Made by a program: the position numbers and the translations under genes. From the NCBI GenBank assembly GCA_016302405.1, contig JAEDNR010000021.1:1-23230 (forward strand): a stretch of DNA of 23,230 nt, written 5' to 3'. This stretch comes from Oscillospiraceae bacterium. GTDB lineage: Bacteria > Bacillota > Clostridia > Oscillospirales > Oscillospiraceae. Positions 20,925 through 23,230 of the stretch are shown one piece after another (the first letter of the stretch is position 1; each line of letters begins with the position of its first letter). Below the pieces are notes generated by a model. That model did not search any database. It was not told the origin of the DNA and worked only from the letters and a program-made list of their open reading frames with translations.

Positions 20925-21926
20925 ATGGAACAAGACGGAACCTACAGCTGGGCACCCAGCAAGCCCCCCAAGAAAAGCCCCAATTTCAAAAAGGCGGGGC
21001 GCATCGTAACCATTGTGGTCCTGGTGGTCATCGCGGCGCTGCTCATCGGCACCTGCTATTACACCGTGGACGACAAGCAGCAGGCCGTGGTCACCACCTT
21101 CGGCAAGGTGACGGACATCACCGACGCCGGTGTCCACTTCAAGCTCCCCTTCGGCATCCAGCAGGTGCAGAAGGTGGATGTAAACGTCTACCAAAAAATC
21201 GAGCTGGGCTACAGCAGCTCCGGCAATGACTATCTGGTAAATGACCGGGAGAGCACCATGATCACCGGCGACTACAACATTGTCAACGTGGACTTCTTCG
21301 TGGAGTACAAGATCTCCGATCCGGTGCAGTACCTGTACTCCTCCAACGACCCGGAGCTGATCCTCCGGAACCTGATTCAGAGCCAGGTCCGCAACGTGGT
21401 GGGTTCCTCCACCGTGGACGCGGTGCTCACTGACGGCAAGGAGAACATCCAGATGCAGGTCAAGGAGCTGGTGACCCGGATTCTCCAGGAGTATGACATC
21501 GGCCTGACCCTGGTGGATGTGAAGATTCAGGACGCGGAACCGCCTACGCAGGAGGTCATTGAGGCTTTCAAGGCAGTGGAGACCTCCAAGCAGAAGGCAG
21601 AAACCGTCATCAACGACGCCAAGGCCTACCAGAACGCCCAGCTGCCCCAGGCCCAGGCCCAGGCGGACCAGCTGGTGCAGAACGCGGAGTACCTGCGACA
21701 GAAGCGGATCAACGAGGCGATCGAAAAGGTAGCCATGTTCCAGGCCCAGTACGCCGAGTACGCCCAGAACCCGGAGATTACCCGGTCCCGGATGTACTAC
21801 GAGGCCATTTCCGACATTCTTCCCGGGGTGAAGCTCTTCGTGAACACCGGAACCGGTGACAAGAGCGATGTGCAGATGCTTCTGCCTCTGGACCAGCTCA
21901 TGGATACCACAGGAGGTAACGACTGA
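20925..21926 (+). CDS. hflK: HflK-type SPFH/prohibitin-like membrane protein
   Basis: HflK and HflC form a large membrane complex that surrounds and controls the FtsH protease in E. coli. The 333 residues have a short cytoplasmic proline/lysine-rich start (SKPPKKSPNFKKAG) and a transmembrane helix (about 26-46). An SPFH/Band 7 domain follows, with TTFGKVTDITDAGVHFKLPF and VDFFVEYKISDPVQYLY, then DVKIQDAEPPTQEVIEAF, the usual end of the domain. A long Ala/Gln-rich coiled coil (about 215-290) comes next. The ATG at 20925 has AAGGAG upstream. The stop is one base before hflC, so the two are translated together. No clear promoter is visible; repeat A2 lies in the 204-base gap upstream. Confidence 0.92.
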   Translation: MEQDGTYSWAPSKPPKKSPNFKKAGRIVTIVVLVVIAALLIGTCYYTVDDKQQAVVTTFGKVTDITDAGVHFKLPFGIQQVQKVDVNVYQKIELGYSSSGNDYLVNDRESTMITGDYNIVNVDFFVEYKISDPVQYLYSSNDPELILRNLIQSQVRNVVGSSTVDAVLTDGKENIQMQVKELVTRILQEYDIGLTLVDVKIQDAEPPTQEVIEAFKAVETSKQKAETVINDAKAYQNAQLPQAQAQADQLVQNAEYLRQKRINEAIEKVAMFQAQYAEYAQNPEITRSRMYYEAISDILPGVKLFVNTGTGDKSDVQMLLPLDQLMDTTGGND

Positions 21927-21927
21927 T

Positions 21928-22809
21928 ATGAAAAAGAAAATTCTCTTTGCCGTAATTATTGTGGCGGTGCTCATCGTCGCTTCCGCCTCCATGTTTACCG
22001 TGCGGGAAAATGAGTACGCCTGCACCGTCCGGTTCTCCAAGATCATTTCCACCACCGATCAGGCGGGCCTGCACTTCAAGGTACCCTTTCTGGACAGCGT
22101 GAAGTATTTCACCAAGGCCACCCAGCTCTACGACATTCCGCCCTCCGAGGTTCTCACCTCCGACAAGCAGAACATGACCGTGGACTGCTACATTCTCTGG
22201 TCCATCGGCGACCCCAAGCTGTTCTACCAGACCCTGGGCACCACCTCCGTTGCCGAGCAGCGGCTGGACGCTCTGACCTACAACGAGCTGAAGACGGTGA
22301 TGGGCACCCTGGCTCAGGCGGACATCATCAACATGGAAGACGGCGCCAAGCGCAATGACATCTATTCCAACATCGCAACGGATGTGGACCGTCTCGCCCG
22401 GACCTACGGCATCCGGGTGGAGGATGTGAAAATCAAGCAGTTTGACCTGCCGGAATCCAACCTGAACGCGGTTTACAACCGGATGATCTCCGAGCGGAAC
22501 CAGATGGCGGAAAAGTACACCGCCGACGGCAACTACGAGGCATCCATTATCCGCAACAATGTGGATAAGCAGGTGAACATCATCGTGTCCGACGCGGAAG
22601 CGGCTGCCGCCAAGCTGGTGGCCGAGGGCGAGGGCGAGTACATGCGGCTCCTGGCCGAGGCCTACGACACCCCCGACAAGAAGGATTTCTATGAGTTCAC
22701 CCTGGCTCTCGACGCTCTGAAGCAGAGCCTCAAGGGAGACGAAAAGACCGTCATTCTGGACGGCGATTCCGCCCTGGCCCAGATCCTCATGGGTGCGGCG
22801 GGGAAGTAA
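21928..22809 (+). CDS. hflC: HflC-type SPFH/prohibitin-like membrane protein
   Basis: HflC is the partner of HflK in the membrane complex. I start at the ATG at 21928 because AGGAGG lies within the end of hflK at good spacing; the open frame begins earlier inside hflK. The 293 residues have a signal-anchor helix (about 4-22) and an SPFH domain (VRENEYACTVRFSKIISTTDQAGLHFKVPF, then TVDCYILWSIGDPKLFYQTLG). The GIRVEDVKIKQFDLPESNLNAVYNRM segment is typical of HflC. A helical region follows (SERNQMAEKYTADGNYEA), and the C-terminal part is short (FTLALDALKQSLKGDEKTVIL). FtsH is not in the window, which is usual. A strong terminator follows, so hflKC ends a transcript. Confidence 0.93.
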   Translation: MKKKILFAVIIVAVLIVASASMFTVRENEYACTVRFSKIISTTDQAGLHFKVPFLDSVKYFTKATQLYDIPPSEVLTSDKQNMTVDCYILWSIGDPKLFYQTLGTTSVAEQRLDALTYNELKTVMGTLAQADIINMEDGAKRNDIYSNIATDVDRLARTYGIRVEDVKIKQFDLPESNLNAVYNRMISERNQMAEKYTADGNYEASIIRNNVDKQVNIIVSDAEAAAAKLVAEGEGEYMRLLAEAYDTPDKKDFYEFTLALDALKQSLKGDEKTVILDGDSALAQILMGAAGK

Positions 22810-22835
22810 TAGAAAAGTGACACAAGCATAACAAT

Positions 22836-22880
22836 GCCCTCCCCGGAAAACCGGGGAGGGCTTCGTATTTTAATTTTTTT
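22836..22880 (+). terminator. Strong intrinsic terminator after hflC
   Basis: GCCCTCCCCGG (22836-22846) pairs perfectly with CCGGGGAGGGC (22851-22861) over an AAAA loop, followed by TTCGTATTTTAATTTTTTTGC. It begins 26 bases after the hflC stop. Confidence 0.95.
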
Positions 22881-22914
22881 GCATATAGACTTGCAGAAGC
22901 AAAACGGAATTTAA

Positions 22915-22966
22915 TTGACAATTGACAATTGACAGTTGACAATTGTTGTGTCCCTTCGGGACGATT
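22915..22966. repeat. Half copy of the heptad-repeat element (family D copy 2)
   Basis: Four TTGACAA-type heptads (22915-22942), the third again TTGACAG, are followed by TTGTGTCCCTTCGGGACGAT, as in the left half of 2992-3144. The right inverted end is missing or replaced by other repeat sequence. It lies just after the hflC terminator. Confidence 0.8.
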
Positions 22967-23007
22967 TAAAAGAAAAAAGTGCTTATCGGGTTAACGCAGC
23001 AAAACGA

Positions 23008-23230
23008 CAAATTGGAATTTATCGAATTTCCAGAAATGCCTTGGCTCCCCCTATGGGGGAGCTGTCACGGCCTTAGCCGTGACTGAGAGGGCCCTCTCCG
23101 CCCCCTACGGGGGCACCTCTCCCAAAGGGAGAGGCAAGGGCGGCTGCGCCGCCAGCTCTGCAAATTGGAATTTGGCGAGCTAGCGCGGAAGCGCCATGGC
23201 TTCCCCCGGGGGGAAGCTGTCGAGCGCAGC
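23008..23230. repeat. Repeat cluster at the right edge (family C copy 4 and the start of another)
   Basis: A boundary CAAATTGGAATTT (23008-23020) is followed by hairpins GGCTCCCCCTATGGGGGAGC, GTCACGGC-CTTA-GCCGTGAC and GCCCCCTACGGGGGC, and then CCTCTCCCAAAGGGAGAGG. A second CAAATTGGAATTTG lies at 23161-23174, and the tip of another family C copy (GGCTTCCCCCGGGGGGAAGC) runs to the edge. I see no gene in 22810-23230. Confidence 0.75.

Noticed and set aside
1..23230. tRNA, rRNA, tmRNA or other known structured RNA genes
   Set aside because: I looked for T-loop and CCA-type patterns and other familiar conserved segments on both strands and saw none; a covariance search would be needed to be certain.

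Overview
The window looks like chromosome from a GC-rich member of the Clostridia, probably order Oscillospirales (an inference from gene order, codon use and repeat style; no rRNA or other marker gene is present). Genes are G+C-rich with strong G/C third positions and canonical AGGAGG-type ribosome binding sites. The gaps between genes are large and packed with short palindromic repeats.

Layout. (1) 1-691: start of a leftward gene at the very edge with a strong promoter, a nested palindromic repeat, then a promoter and a terminator-like hairpin ahead of rimP. (2) 692-9635, rightward: the translation/transcription operon rimP-nusA-rnpM(ylxR)-ylxQ-infB-rbfA-nrnA-truB-ribF, interrupted by repeat modules before infB, before rbfA and before ribF. 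(3) 9697-19742, leftward: a secreted PIG-L-type deacetylase, an ArsR/SmtB metal sensor, nfnB-nfnA (electron-bifurcating NADH/ferredoxin:NADP+ oxidoreductase), mscL, serS, parB-parA, and a small zinc-ribbon membrane protein. Two perfect parS sites lie at 18696 and 19373. (4) 20151-22809, rightward: a DUF1836 (YkrK-like) regulator behind a near-ideal promoter, then hflK-hflC, closed by a strong terminator. (5) 22810-23230: repeats only.

How the genes work together. The first block makes and matures the translation machinery (RimP, RbfA, IF-2, TruB), controls transcription (NusA), degrades nanoRNA (NrnA) and makes FMN/FAD (RibF). NfnAB balances NADPH, NADH and ferredoxin in anaerobic metabolism. 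ParAB and the parS sites organise chromosome segregation and suggest an origin-proximal position. HflKC is a membrane SPFH complex of the type that controls FtsH.

The most unusual content is between the genes. Most long gaps hold concentric ('Russian doll') inverted repeats assembled from a small shared set of shells: an AAATTGGAATTTG boundary motif (12 copies), several hairpin-tipped families and a shared core ATCGGCGAAAAGG. One unit at 5669-5989 recurs as its near reverse complement at 18984-19300 and could invert about 13 kb. A separate imperfect palindrome of about 175 bp sits between the two parS sites. I found no CRISPR array, prophage, transposase or complete defence system.
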